A DNA stretch of 64,000 bases, from assembly GCA_026984795.1 (NCBI GenBank), contig JALSRK010000051.1, positions 1-64,000 of the forward strand. Reading direction: 5' to 3'. Numbering within the stretch: position 1 is the stretch's first letter; each line of letters opens with the position of its first letter. A program made the position numbers and the translations under genes. Below the pieces are notes generated by a model that searched no databases, had not been told where the DNA came from, and worked only from the letters and a program-made list of their open reading frames with translations. The DNA comes from Solibacteraceae bacterium. GTDB taxonomy: Bacteria; Acidobacteriota; Terriglobia; Bryobacterales; Bryobacteraceae. Positions 9,644-18,188 of this stretch are shown here, piece after piece.

Positions 9644-10729
9644 ATGGCTCGTCTATGGAAGTTGCTCATCCGCGGGATTCTTCCCGTCGCGCTGATCGTC
9701 TTCATGATGGCCTGGCTCGCAGGCGTCTTCCGCTCGGATCGCATCGAAGGACGTGAAGTCCCCGTCGCTCCCCGTAAAGCCGAAGGAGTTGCGGCGTACA
9801 CGGTTACCCCCGTACGCCGGCCCTTGATCTGGCAGGCGGCCGGAACCGTCCAGCCCGATGAGAAGACCGCCGTCTCGGCCAGGATCCTGGCGGCGGTCCT
9901 CCAGATCCCGGTGAGGGCCGGCCAGCAGGTGCGTAAGGGCGATCTTCTGGTCCGCCTGGACGACCGCGATCTCCGCTCGCGACTGGCCCAGGCCAAAGAC
10001 GCCCTCCGGCGCGCGCAAGTCACCCGCGACATCGCCCGGCGCGACTACGAGCGCGACAAGGACCTGGTCGAGAAGAAAGCGATTCCTCCCGTCGAGTTCG
10101 ATCACACGCGCTTGCGCCTGGAAACCGCCGAGGCGGACGTCGCCCGGCTGGAGAACGCCGTTAAGGAAGCCGAGGTGATGTTGAGCTACGCGGAGATCTA
10201 CAGTCCTTATGACGGCGTGGTGATCGACACCCTTGCCGACGTGGGAGACCTGGCCGCTCCCGGCCGCGTATTGCTCACCCTGTACGAACGGGGCCGGTTG
10301 ATGTTCGAGGCCGCCATTCCCGAGCAGTACACCCGCCTGGTCCGTCTGGGCAAGCGCTTTCGCGTACGGATCGACTCGATGGACCGTTCTCTGACCGGTG
10401 TCGTCAAAGAGTACATCCCCACGGCCGACCCCGCCAGCCGCACCATGCTCGCGCGCGTGTCGCTGCCCGACGTTCCGGGTCTTTATCCAGGGATGTTCGG
10501 CCGGATGGACATCGAGACCGGCGTCGCCGAACACCTGCTGATCCCGGAAACGGCCGTCATTCAGGTCGGGCAGATCACCATGGTGGACGTCATCGAGGAC
10601 GGGATTCTGCGCCGCCGCTCGGTGCAGTTGGGGCGCCGGGCTGCGGGGAAGGTGGAAGTGCTCAGCGGCCTGGCCCCGGGTGAGCGGATCGCCCTTCGGA
10701 AAGCGGAAGCCGAAGGAGGCGGCCAATGA
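9644..10729 (+). CDS. RND efflux periplasmic adaptor (membrane fusion protein)
   Basis: 361 aa from ATG 9644, with GAAAGGAGG in front. There is an N-terminal membrane anchor (about 10-27), then a lipoyl/barrel-sandwich half (AAVLQIPVRAGQQVRKGDLLVRL), an alpha-helical hairpin (about 105-160), and the returning half-motif (AEIYSPYDGVVIDTLADVGDLA). Beta-barrel and membrane-proximal domains follow, with VQLGRRAAGKVEVLSGLAPG at the end. It connects the inner-membrane RND pump to the outer-membrane channel. Its last codon overlaps the pump gene (ATGA), indicating tight coupling. Confidence 0.92.
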   Translation: MARLWKLLIRGILPVALIVFMMAWLAGVFRSDRIEGREVPVAPRKAEGVAAYTVTPVRRPLIWQAAGTVQPDEKTAVSARILAAVLQIPVRAGQQVRKGDLLVRLDDRDLRSRLAQAKDALRRAQVTRDIARRDYERDKDLVEKKAIPPVEFDHTRLRLETAEADVARLENAVKEAEVMLSYAEIYSPYDGVVIDTLADVGDLAAPGRVLLTLYERGRLMFEAAIPEQYTRLVRLGKRFRVRIDSMDRSLTGVVKEYIPTADPASRTMLARVSLPDVPGLYPGMFGRMDIETGVAEHLLIPETAVIQVGQITMVDVIEDGILRRRSVQLGRRAAGKVEVLSGLAPGERIALRKAEAEGGGQ

Positions 10730-13700
10730 ACGCGCAGCAGCACGGTTTCACCATCAGCGTCGTCCGCAAGTTCCTCGAATCGCACCTTTCCTTCGTCATC
10801 ATCCTCCTCGCGCTGGCCGCCGGCGCTGTGGCCTTGATGGTGACCCCGCGCGAAGAAGAGCCGCAGATCGTCATCCCGGCCGCCGACATTTTCGTTTCCT
10901 TCCCGGGCCATTCGGCCGAAGAAACCGAGCGGATCGTTTCCTCCCGCCTGGAACGAGTTCTGCACGAGATTGACGGCGTCGAGTACGTGTACTCCCGCTC
11001 GATGCCCGGCCAGAGCATCGTCACCGTCCGATTCTATGTCGGCGAAGACCGCGAGCGCAGCCTGGTGAGACTGTTCAAGTGGCTCGACCAGAACGAGGAC
11101 CGCATACCCGCCGGCGTCACGGGCTGGGTGATCAAGCCGATCGAGACCGACGACGTCCCCATCGTCACCTTCACGCTCACGAGCGCCCGCCGGGACGATT
11201 ACGAACTCCGGCGGATCGCCGAGGAAGTGGTCGAGCGGCTGAAGGACGTCAAGAACACGGGCTTGAGTCGGATCGTCGGAGGCCGGCCGCGGGAGGTGCT
11301 CGTCCGTCTGGATCCCGAGCGGATGGCGGGTTACGGGGTCACGCCCCTGGACATCGAGCGTGCGCTGCGCGGCGCCGACGCGAACGTCCACGCGGGCTCC
11401 TACAGCCGGCACGACCGTGACATCCGGGTCGAGGCGGGACGCTTCTTCGCCAATAAAGAAGAGGTCGAAAGCCTCGTCGTGGGCGTCTGGCGGCAGCGCC
11501 CGGTCTATCTCGCCGATGTCGCCGGGGTGAGCGACGGTCCGGGTGAAATTACCACCTACGTCCGCTTCACGCAGGGCCCCGCGTGGACCGCGGCCCAGCG
11601 CTTCGCCGATGAGGGCGGCGAAGGCAACTGGGTGGCGGAGACCGCCACGCCGGACGGGGCCCGTTGGGTTTCGATGCCGGCCGTCACCATCGCCGTCTCC
11701 AAACAGAAAGGCACAAACAACGTCTGGGTGGCCCGGGACGTCATCGATCGGATGAAGCAGATCAAGGCCCACTACCTGCCCGAAGACGTCCACGTGGCGA
11801 TCACCCGCAATTACGGGGTCACTGCCGATGACAAGGTGAACGAGCTGGTCGAAGGCCTGTGGGTCGGCATCGTCGTCGTCATCGCTCTTCTCACGATGGG
11901 GCTGGGGCTTACCGAGTCGCTTGTGGTGGCGGTGGCGGTACCCTGCGTGTTCGGTTTCACCCTCATCATCAACTACCTGTTCGGCTTTTCCATCAACCGG
12001 GTGACGTTGTTCGCCCTCACCGTATCGCTGGGCCTCTTGGTTGACGATCCCATCGTGGACGTCGAAAACATCCACCGGCACTTCGAGCTGCGCGGCCGCG
12101 CCACCAAGGACATCGTTCTGGAGGCCGTCAACGAAGTGCGGCCCCCGCTCATCGCCGCCACCATCGCGGTGATCATCTCCTTCCTGCCGCTGCTGTTCGT
12201 CACCGAGGAGATGCACGACTATCTCCGGCCGATGGCGGTCAACGTCCCGGTGACGATGCTGATGTCCATGTTCGTCTCCTTTACGGTGACGCCGTGGCTG
12301 GCCTACCACGCGCTGCGCCGTCGCTACCGCACGCCGAAGCCGCCGCAGGCGGTCGATGAAGCCAGCGAAGCGGAGGCCGTCCGCCGGACGTGGGCCTTCC
12401 AGGTCTTTCACCGGCTGCTCGAGCCGATCCTTGCGAGCCGGGTCCGGGGCGTCGCCTTTCTGTTCGCCGTCTTCGTGGTCTTTCTCGCCGCCGTCGCCCA
12501 GGTGGGCCTGCGTAATGTCGAGGTCAAGCAACTGCCTTACGACAACAAGGACGAGCTGTTGCTGGTTGTGGACATGCCCGCCGGCACGACGCTCGAGCGG
12601 ACCGACGCCGCCGTCCGGGAATTCGAGAACTACCTCCGCCGCGTGCCCGAGGTCACCGACATCGTCTCCTACGTCGGCGTCGGCGCGCCGGTCGATTTCA
12701 ACGGCCTGGCCCGCCACTACTTCTTGCGCCGCGGTCCCAACAAGGCCGATGTCCGTGTCAACCTCATCCACAAGACCGAACGGGTAAACGCCAGCCATGA
12801 GATCGCCTTGCGGCTGCGACCCGGCCTTACGGCGATCGCCCGCCGTTACGGGGTGAAGCTCAAGCTTGTCGAAGCGCCTCCGGGACCGCCCGTGATGTCC
12901 ACGGTCACCGCTTCGGTCTATGGGCCGGAAGACGCCAGTTATGAGGATCTGATCCGAGCAGCTCGCATCGTCAAGGAAAGGATGCGGAAGGAGCCCGGCA
13001 TCGTCGATATCGACGACACGGTGGACGAGGATCACGTGAAGTACGTCTTCACCGTGGACAAGGAGAAGGCCGCGCTGAACGGCGTCACGACCGCCGACGT
13101 GGCCCGGACCATCCGCATTGCGCTGTCCGGCGAAAGGGTCGGCGCGGTGGCCCTTCCCAGTGAAAAGAATCCCCTCCAGATCCGCCTTTGGATGCGGCGC
13201 CCGGAGCGCTCGAGTCCAGCGGACCTGTCGCGGATCTTCGTCCGCGGCCGCGCCGGCAATCTCGTCCCGATCGCCGAGCTGGGCCATTGGGAGCGGACGT
13301 TGGAAGACAAGACGATCTACCACCGCAACTTGAGGCGAGTGGTTTTCGTAACCGGGGAAATGGTCGGGCGACCGCCGGTGGAGACGATCATCGACATCCG
13401 CGCCGACTACCGCCCGCCCGAGCAGATGAACGGCCGCGGCTATCTCGATGAGTCGGCCAAAGCCCGCCCGCTCGCCGAGCGCACGATGCTTCACAAAGGC
13501 GGCGGCATCCCCTGGAGCCTGCCGAAAGGATTCTGGGTCCACTGGTGGCACGAGGGCGAGATGCGGCTGACGATCAACATCTTTCGTGATCTGGGCGTGG
13601 GCTTCGCCGCCGCTCTGGTCGGCATCTATATCCTGCTGCTGAACCAGACCGGCTCATTCCTGATGCCGCTGGTCATCATGCTCTCCATCCCGCTGATGGT

Positions 13701-14163
13701 CATCGGCGTGATGCCGGGCTTCCTGCTGCTCAACCATTTCGGCCCGCGGGTGGTGGCTGGGCAGCCGAATCCGTTCTTCTTCACCGCCCCCGCCATGATC
13801 GGCATGATCGCCCTCGCAGGTATTGTCACGCGGAACTCCATCATCATTGTGGACTTCATTCACCTCGCTCTGGCCAAAGGACGAAGCCTGCGCCAGGCGG
13901 TTGTCGAAAGCTGCGCGGTGCGGCTGCGGCCCATCCTGCTCACGTCGGGGGCGGCGATGTTGGGCGCCTGGCCCATTACGCTCGACCCGGTATTTGCGGG
14001 CATGGCCTGGGGCCTGATCTTCGGGCTGTTCGGCTCCATGCTGCTGAGCCTGTTCGTGATCCCCACCGCCTACTACCTGCTCTACGCCGGCAAGCCCGGC
14101 CACGGCCTGCCCCCGGAAATGCGGCCGGGCGGCTGGGAGAAAGGGGGAAGCGATGTTGAATAA
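10726..14163 (+). CDS. RND-family efflux pump permease
   Basis: 1145 aa, rather longer than the usual 1020-1050. It has the RND layout: TM1 (FVIILLALAAGAVALMV), a large periplasmic loop, TM2-6 with the proton-relay region GLLVDDPIVDVENIHRH, a second large loop and TM7-12 (AGIVTRNSIIIVDFIHLALAKG). An extra hydrophilic stretch before TM8 (about 905-950: DESAKARPLAERTMLHKGGG, then FWVHWWHEGEMR) accounts for some of the excess length. The substrate cannot be read from sequence. The neighbouring ArsR-type regulator suggests a metal, metalloid or toxic organic. Adaptor, pump and TolC genes all overlap. Confidence 0.92.
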   Translation: MNAQQHGFTISVVRKFLESHLSFVIILLALAAGAVALMVTPREEEPQIVIPAADIFVSFPGHSAEETERIVSSRLERVLHEIDGVEYVYSRSMPGQSIVTVRFYVGEDRERSLVRLFKWLDQNEDRIPAGVTGWVIKPIETDDVPIVTFTLTSARRDDYELRRIAEEVVERLKDVKNTGLSRIVGGRPREVLVRLDPERMAGYGVTPLDIERALRGADANVHAGSYSRHDRDIRVEAGRFFANKEEVESLVVGVWRQRPVYLADVAGVSDGPGEITTYVRFTQGPAWTAAQRFADEGGEGNWVAETATPDGARWVSMPAVTIAVSKQKGTNNVWVARDVIDRMKQIKAHYLPEDVHVAITRNYGVTADDKVNELVEGLWVGIVVVIALLTMGLGLTESLVVAVAVPCVFGFTLIINYLFGFSINRVTLFALTVSLGLLVDDPIVDVENIHRHFELRGRATKDIVLEAVNEVRPPLIAATIAVIISFLPLLFVTEEMHDYLRPMAVNVPVTMLMSMFVSFTVTPWLAYHALRRRYRTPKPPQAVDEASEAEAVRRTWAFQVFHRLLEPILASRVRGVAFLFAVFVVFLAAVAQVGLRNVEVKQLPYDNKDELLLVVDMPAGTTLERTDAAVREFENYLRRVPEVTDIVSYVGVGAPVDFNGLARHYFLRRGPNKADVRVNLIHKTERVNASHEIALRLRPGLTAIARRYGVKLKLVEAPPGPPVMSTVTASVYGPEDASYEDLIRAARIVKERMRKEPGIVDIDDTVDEDHVKYVFTVDKEKAALNGVTTADVARTIRIALSGERVGAVALPSEKNPLQIRLWMRRPERSSPADLSRIFVRGRAGNLVPIAELGHWERTLEDKTIYHRNLRRVVFVTGEMVGRPPVETIIDIRADYRPPEQMNGRGYLDESAKARPLAERTMLHKGGGIPWSLPKGFWVHWWHEGEMRLTINIFRDLGVGFAAALVGIYILLLNQTGSFLMPLVIMLSIPLMVIGVMPGFLLLNHFGPRVVAGQPNPFFFTAPAMIGMIALAGIVTRNSIIIVDFIHLALAKGRSLRQAVVESCAVRLRPILLTSGAAMLGAWPITLDPVFAGMAWGLIFGLFGSMLLSLFVIPTAYYLLYAGKPGHGLPPEMRPGGWEKGGSDVE

Positions 14164-15595
14164 CGCCCGCGGATCGATGATGCGAAGAGTGCTCTTGCTC
14201 GTTGCATCGCTGTCTCTTTGGGCCGTCCCGGCGGCCGCGCAGCAAGAGAAGTTCACGCTCCGGCAAGCTGTGGAATACGCCCTGGAACACAGCCCGGTCC
14301 TGCAGGCCGCCCAGGCCGAAGTCCAAGCCCGGGAGGGAGCGGCGACCACGGCCCGGTCGCCCATTTACCCGCAGGTGGACCTGTTCGCCGGCTTCAGCCA
14401 GAACCGGTTCCCGGTGGGCTATCCCCCGGCGACGCCGCCCACCGAATTGCGCTTCGACGAGTCGCTTTTTCGGGGCGGCGCCCGGTTGAACTACCTGGTC
14501 TGGGACTTCGGGACCACGAAGTTCGAGCTCGAGGCGGCACGGGAGCGCGTGGAGGCCGCCGCCTCGACGCTCGGCCGGCGGCGCCAGGAGGTGGTTTTCG
14601 ACGTTGCCCGCACCTACCTCGGGGCGCTCACCTTCGAGGACCTCATCCGGGCCGCCGAGGCGCGCCGCAAGAGCCTTCAAGCGCTGGTGGAGCGGACGCA
14701 CGCCCTCGTCGAGGGCGGCCGCGCCGTCCCGGCTGATGAACTCAAGGTACGCACCCAACTGGCCCGCGTCGATAGCGACCTGGCGGTGCTTCGCTCCGGC
14801 CGCCGGAGCGCCCTCAGCTCCTTGGCGGCGGCCATGGGCCTCGACGGGCGGCTGCCGCAGCTCGTCTATTCTCCACCGCAGACGGCGGCTCCACCACTGG
14901 AGGCTGAACCGGACCAGTTGCGCTTGGCGTATGCGTCGCGCTCGGATTTGGCGGCGGCATCGCACGCGCTGGCGGCGGCCGAAGACACGGAGCGCTCGGC
15001 CCAGCGCTCCCGTTTGCCCCGCTTCAACGCCTTCGCCTCGGTGGCGCAGTACGGCGCGGGCGATCCGGAATCATTCGTGGACTTGATCGCCAAGGTGCTC
15101 CCGGGCCTCAACCCCCCTCCCTTGTCGCTGGACAACGCCGTGGCCGACTGGAGCGTCGGGGCGACAGTGACTTTTCCGCTTTTCGACGGCGGTCGGCGAA
15201 AGGGCCGGATCGAGCAGGCCGTGGCGGAGCGCCAAAAGGCAGAGCGGGAGCGGGAACGCTTGCGGTTGAACATCGCCCGGGAGGTGCGGACGGCCCGGGC
15301 GGAGCTGCAGGCCGCGCTGGAGCGTGTCACGGCACTGGAAGAGTCGGTGGCCCAGGCGCAGGAGGTCCTGCGGACGGAACAACTCAAATACCAGGCCGGC
15401 AAGACCACGATCAATTTCGTACTGGACGCCGAGGCGGCCTTGCTCACCAACGAGTCATTGCTCAGCCAGGCACGCCGGTCGGTTTCGATCGCCGCCCTGG
15501 CCCTCGACTTGAGCCTGGGCCGAATCCAGCCAGAGACCTTAGCCGGCCACGGAGTTTCTGACGGTGGGCAACCCGCCGGAAAGCCTGACGATTGA
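14153..15595 (+). CDS. TolC-family outer-membrane efflux channel
   Basis: 480 aa. The signal peptide covers about residues 9-30 (RRVLLLVASLSLWAVPAAAQ), followed by two outer-membrane efflux protein repeats. Each starts with a FTLRQAVEYALEHSPVLQAA-like helix and contains long amphipathic helices; YQAGKTTINFVLDAEAALL is the typical last-repeat motif. It forms the trimeric exit duct for the RND pump encoded just upstream (11-nt overlap). The start at 14153 is supported by AAAGGGGGA upstream; ATG 14177 would still give a signal peptide. Confidence 0.92.
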   Translation: MLNNARGSMMRRVLLLVASLSLWAVPAAAQQEKFTLRQAVEYALEHSPVLQAAQAEVQAREGAATTARSPIYPQVDLFAGFSQNRFPVGYPPATPPTELRFDESLFRGGARLNYLVWDFGTTKFELEAARERVEAAASTLGRRRQEVVFDVARTYLGALTFEDLIRAAEARRKSLQALVERTHALVEGGRAVPADELKVRTQLARVDSDLAVLRSGRRSALSSLAAAMGLDGRLPQLVYSPPQTAAPPLEAEPDQLRLAYASRSDLAAASHALAAAEDTERSAQRSRLPRFNAFASVAQYGAGDPESFVDLIAKVLPGLNPPPLSLDNAVADWSVGATVTFPLFDGGRRKGRIEQAVAERQKAERERERLRLNIAREVRTARAELQAALERVTALEESVAQAQEVLRTEQLKYQAGKTTINFVLDAEAALLTNESLLSQARRSVSIAALALDLSLGRIQPETLAGHGVSDGGQPAGKPDD

Positions 15596-15814
15596 ATGCC
15601 GAGAGGGTTCTATCTCCGGTTTCCGACCGGCGGCACGGCGGCGAACACCGGCTGCTGCCTCAGCAGACGGAGGCCGCCCGCATAGAAGGTGCTCGTAGAG
15701 CGCCCTGGACTGCCGGCGGGGCGTGTCCGAGCTTCTCCATGCGCTCTGCCGTGTGACGCAGCCCGCCGGTGGGGATCCGGGCTGCGACTGGCAGTGGCAA
15801 TGCCGGACTTCTCG

Positions 15815-15900
15815 GAAAAGGCAGCCGGGACCCTGCCCGGCTCGATGGAGCGGCCGACCGTCAGTACATCGAAGCCGCGGGATTTCTCGTAGTTGGAGGG
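15815..15900 (-). pseudogene. Possible remnant of a PfkB/IolC-type sugar kinase N-terminus
   Basis: The 558-bp gap 15596-16154 holds no convincing intact gene. On the minus strand, near 15873, the translation reads YEKSRGFDVLTVGRS, which resembles the first strand of IolC-like PfkB kinases, but the rest of the fold (GGA, GAGD motifs) is missing. If real it is a small fragment. The similarity is short and could be chance. Confidence 0.2.
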
Positions 15901-16043
15901 GAGACGGTCGTCAAACTGCAGGTCCCGATCCGCACCAGAGCTGCGTGCGCGGCCGTAATAGCAGCCGGGCAGGAGCCGGCGCACAACGGACGGCGGGCGG
16001 TGGCGAAACACAAATCTGTGGACGCCCGGCGATTTGGTTTTAG

Positions 16044-16058
16044 TGGGTACTATACCCA
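16044..16058. promoter_or_regulatory. Palindrome TGGGTA-CTA-TACCCA before the PEP-CTERM gene
   Basis: A perfect 6-bp inverted repeat with a 3-bp centre, 96 bp upstream of the ATG at 16155. GTACTATAC-like cores are found in operators of BlaI and PadR-type repressors, which are abundant in acidobacteria. No such regulator gene is nearby, so this is only a candidate. Confidence 0.35.
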
Positions 16059-16154
16059 AAACTCAACCGACGGGATGAGTTTTCCATTGCGTGTTCTGCA
16101 AGGGATCGGTTATGCTGGCAGCATGGAGGAGCCCGGAGGATCCCGGGGAATCAG

Positions 16155-16841
16155 ATGGAGACAAAGACAATATCCAGCAGCGCTGTCGTAGCGCTGGCAG
16201 CCTTCCTGTTCGCATTACCGGCCGAGCTCCCAGCGGGGAGCATCTTTTTCGACGATTTCAACTCCGAGAACGGGGGCGTTCCCACGATCAATTACACAGG
16301 GTTCGCCAACTGGGACGTCACCCGCGGCAGGGTGGATCTGATCGGCCCCGGGCTGTTCGACGCCTACCCGGGCAACGGCCTTTACGTAGACCTGGACGGG
16401 TCGACGGTGGGCGGGGACCAGGCGATCGCGGGCCGGCTCGAGTCCAAGACCGTCTTTCCACTCGCGGCTCCGGTCTACGTGCTGGAGTTCGATCTGGGAG
16501 GGACGACGCAAACCGAAGACAACATCGTCACGGTGAGTCTCGGCAGCGTCTTTTCGGAGACCTTTACTCTTCCGAACATCCCGGGCCTGGGGACCACTCC
16601 GTTCACTCACATTACGCGTACGATTTCGATCGCCTCGCCGACATCCGGCCGGCTCGTCTTCGACCATGCCGGCGGCGACAACTACGGCCTGATCCTCGAC
16701 AATGTCCGCCTGTCGGCGGTGCCCGAACCGGGCAGCGCGATCCTGGTGGGCTCTTGTCTCTTGCTCCTGGGGTTGTGGAAGCTGCGGTCGCGCCGCCGTC
16801 TTGCCTTGCAGCGCGCGGACGCCTCGCGGAAATCAGGCTGA
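16155..16841 (+). CDS. PEP-CTERM sorted exported protein
   Basis: 228 aa. Signal peptide at about 1-28 (ALAAFLFALPAELPAGS). The mature domain is beta-rich and begins IFFDDFNSENGG, reminiscent of jelly-roll/LamG-like exported proteins. The C-terminus carries the sorting signal VPEPGSAILVGS, a hydrophobic helix and then basic residues (KLRSRRR). This is the PEP-CTERM tripartite tail recognised and cleaved by an exosortase of the EpsH type. No exosortase is encoded in this window. Function of the mature protein is unknown. Confidence 0.88.
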   Translation: METKTISSSAVVALAAFLFALPAELPAGSIFFDDFNSENGGVPTINYTGFANWDVTRGRVDLIGPGLFDAYPGNGLYVDLDGSTVGGDQAIAGRLESKTVFPLAAPVYVLEFDLGGTTQTEDNIVTVSLGSVFSETFTLPNIPGLGTTPFTHITRTISIASPTSGRLVFDHAGGDNYGLILDNVRLSAVPEPGSAILVGSCLLLLGLWKLRSRRRLALQRADASRKSG

Positions 16842-16965
16842 ACTTCTCGGCTGTTTCGCCGAAGCGGCTGCTCCGCTGCAGCGCTGACAGGACCGACCTC
16901 TTGTTGCGGTTGGGGGCTGCATTCTATCCTTTTTTGTCCGGTACCGCTCGAGAGCGTGGCCGGAG

Positions 16966-18042
16966 CTACTTCCGCCAGAGGTCGATCGGGCGCCGGGCGC
17001 CGGCCCGGAACGGCAGGTTGACTTTGCTGCCCGTGGCGGCCGACTCATAGGCGGCGAAGATCATCTCGAGGACGGCGCGGCCGTCTTCGCCGGTCTCGAG
17101 CGGCTCCTTGCCGTCGCGGACGCATCCGACGAAGTGGGCGAACTCTTGCGGGAAGCCGTAGTTCCAGATCTCTTCGTAGATGGCGAAGGACCAGCCCCTG
17201 GTGGAGCCGGCCTTCTCGACGGCATAGCCGTAGCCGGTCTCGCTGTAGACGCGGATCGAGTTGCCGTAGAGCAGGTCGGCGTAGGCGACGCCGGCTGAGC
17301 CGTAGACCTCGGCGCGGTCGTCCATGCCGCCCTTCTTGGTCCAGCTCTCCTCGGCGAGGCCGATGGCGCCGCCCTCGAAGTTGACGATGATGAGGGCGTT
17401 GTCATCGCCGTTGGTCTTGCCGCCGTGCGCCTGGGTGGACATCTCGGCGTAGACCGAGAGGGTCTTCGGCTTGCCGAGCATCCAGCGGAAGAACTCCAGC
17501 GCGTGGCAACCCATGTCCATGGTGACGCCGCCGCCCGAGCGGGCGGTGTCCCAGAACCAGCCGGAATGCGGCCCGTCGTGCTTCTCGCTCTGTTTGACGA
17601 GGTGGACGGCGCCGAAGGCGCCTTCATCGACGAGCTGTTTGAGGCGGACGTATTTCGGCGCGAAGCAGAGCTCCTCGGCGTACATGAGCTTGACGCCGGC
17701 GCGACGGCAGGCCTCGATCATGCGGTCCGCTTCGTCCAGGTTCAGGCAGAGAGGCTTTTCGCAGACGACGTGCTTGCCCGCCGAGGCGGCATCGACGGTG
17801 ATCTGGCAGTGCAGGTCGTTCGGGCAGCCGAGGACGATCATGTCGATCTCGTCCATCTCGAGGAGCTTGCGGTAGTCGGTGACGGCGTGGGGAATGCCGT
17901 ATCGGGCGGCGAAGCTCTTGACGTGTTCCTCGGTAGGGGAGGCGGCGGCAAACAACTCCGCGTCCGGGACCGTCTTCAGCGCCTCGGCGTGGATCGAAGA
18001 AACGAACTGGGAACCGATCAGGCCGACTCGTACGGGTTTCAT
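16966..18042 (-). CDS. Gfo/Idh/MocA-family oxidoreductase
   Basis: 358 aa. The N-terminal Rossmann fold (VRVGLIGSQFVSSIHAEAL, in place of the usual GxGxxG) and the family's EKPL motif (HVVCEKPLCLNLDEADRM, about 95-112) are present. The C-terminal alpha/beta domain includes GGGVTMDMGCHALEFFRWM with the catalytic-region Asp and His. These enzymes oxidise or reduce sugars and inositols with NAD(P). Substrate cannot be told. It converges with the PEP-CTERM gene, and the 124-bp gap between them contains an imperfect hairpin (CTTCTCGGC/GCCGAAG) that could end both transcripts. Confidence 0.9.
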   Translation of the reverse strand: MKPVRVGLIGSQFVSSIHAEALKTVPDAELFAAASPTEEHVKSFAARYGIPHAVTDYRKLLEMDEIDMIVLGCPNDLHCQITVDAASAGKHVVCEKPLCLNLDEADRMIEACRRAGVKLMYAEELCFAPKYVRLKQLVDEGAFGAVHLVKQSEKHDGPHSGWFWDTARSGGGVTMDMGCHALEFFRWMLGKPKTLSVYAEMSTQAHGGKTNGDDNALIIVNFEGGAIGLAEESWTKKGGMDDRAEVYGSAGVAYADLLYGNSIRVYSETGYGYAVEKAGSTRGWSFAIYEEIWNYGFPQEFAHFVGCVRDGKEPLETGEDGRAVLEMIFAAYESAATGSKVNLPFRAGARRPIDLWRK

Positions 18043-18188
18043 CTGGCGTGCACCTATTACTTTATTAGGACTGTATCAGGCCATGATAGCCGATCGCCGC
18101 CGGCCGGGTGCGGGCGGCGCCTGGCGGTGATATCCTCACGGTGGCCGGCGCCGGATGGAGGGCGGTCCGGCTGGTTTCGAGGTGTGCT

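Noticed and set aside
10561-13551. A 996-codon open frame on the strand opposite the RND pump gene
   Set aside because: It is the antisense shadow of a GC-rich gene. Its translation is rich in His, Arg, Asp and Gly without domain motifs, whereas the sense frame is a full RND pump.
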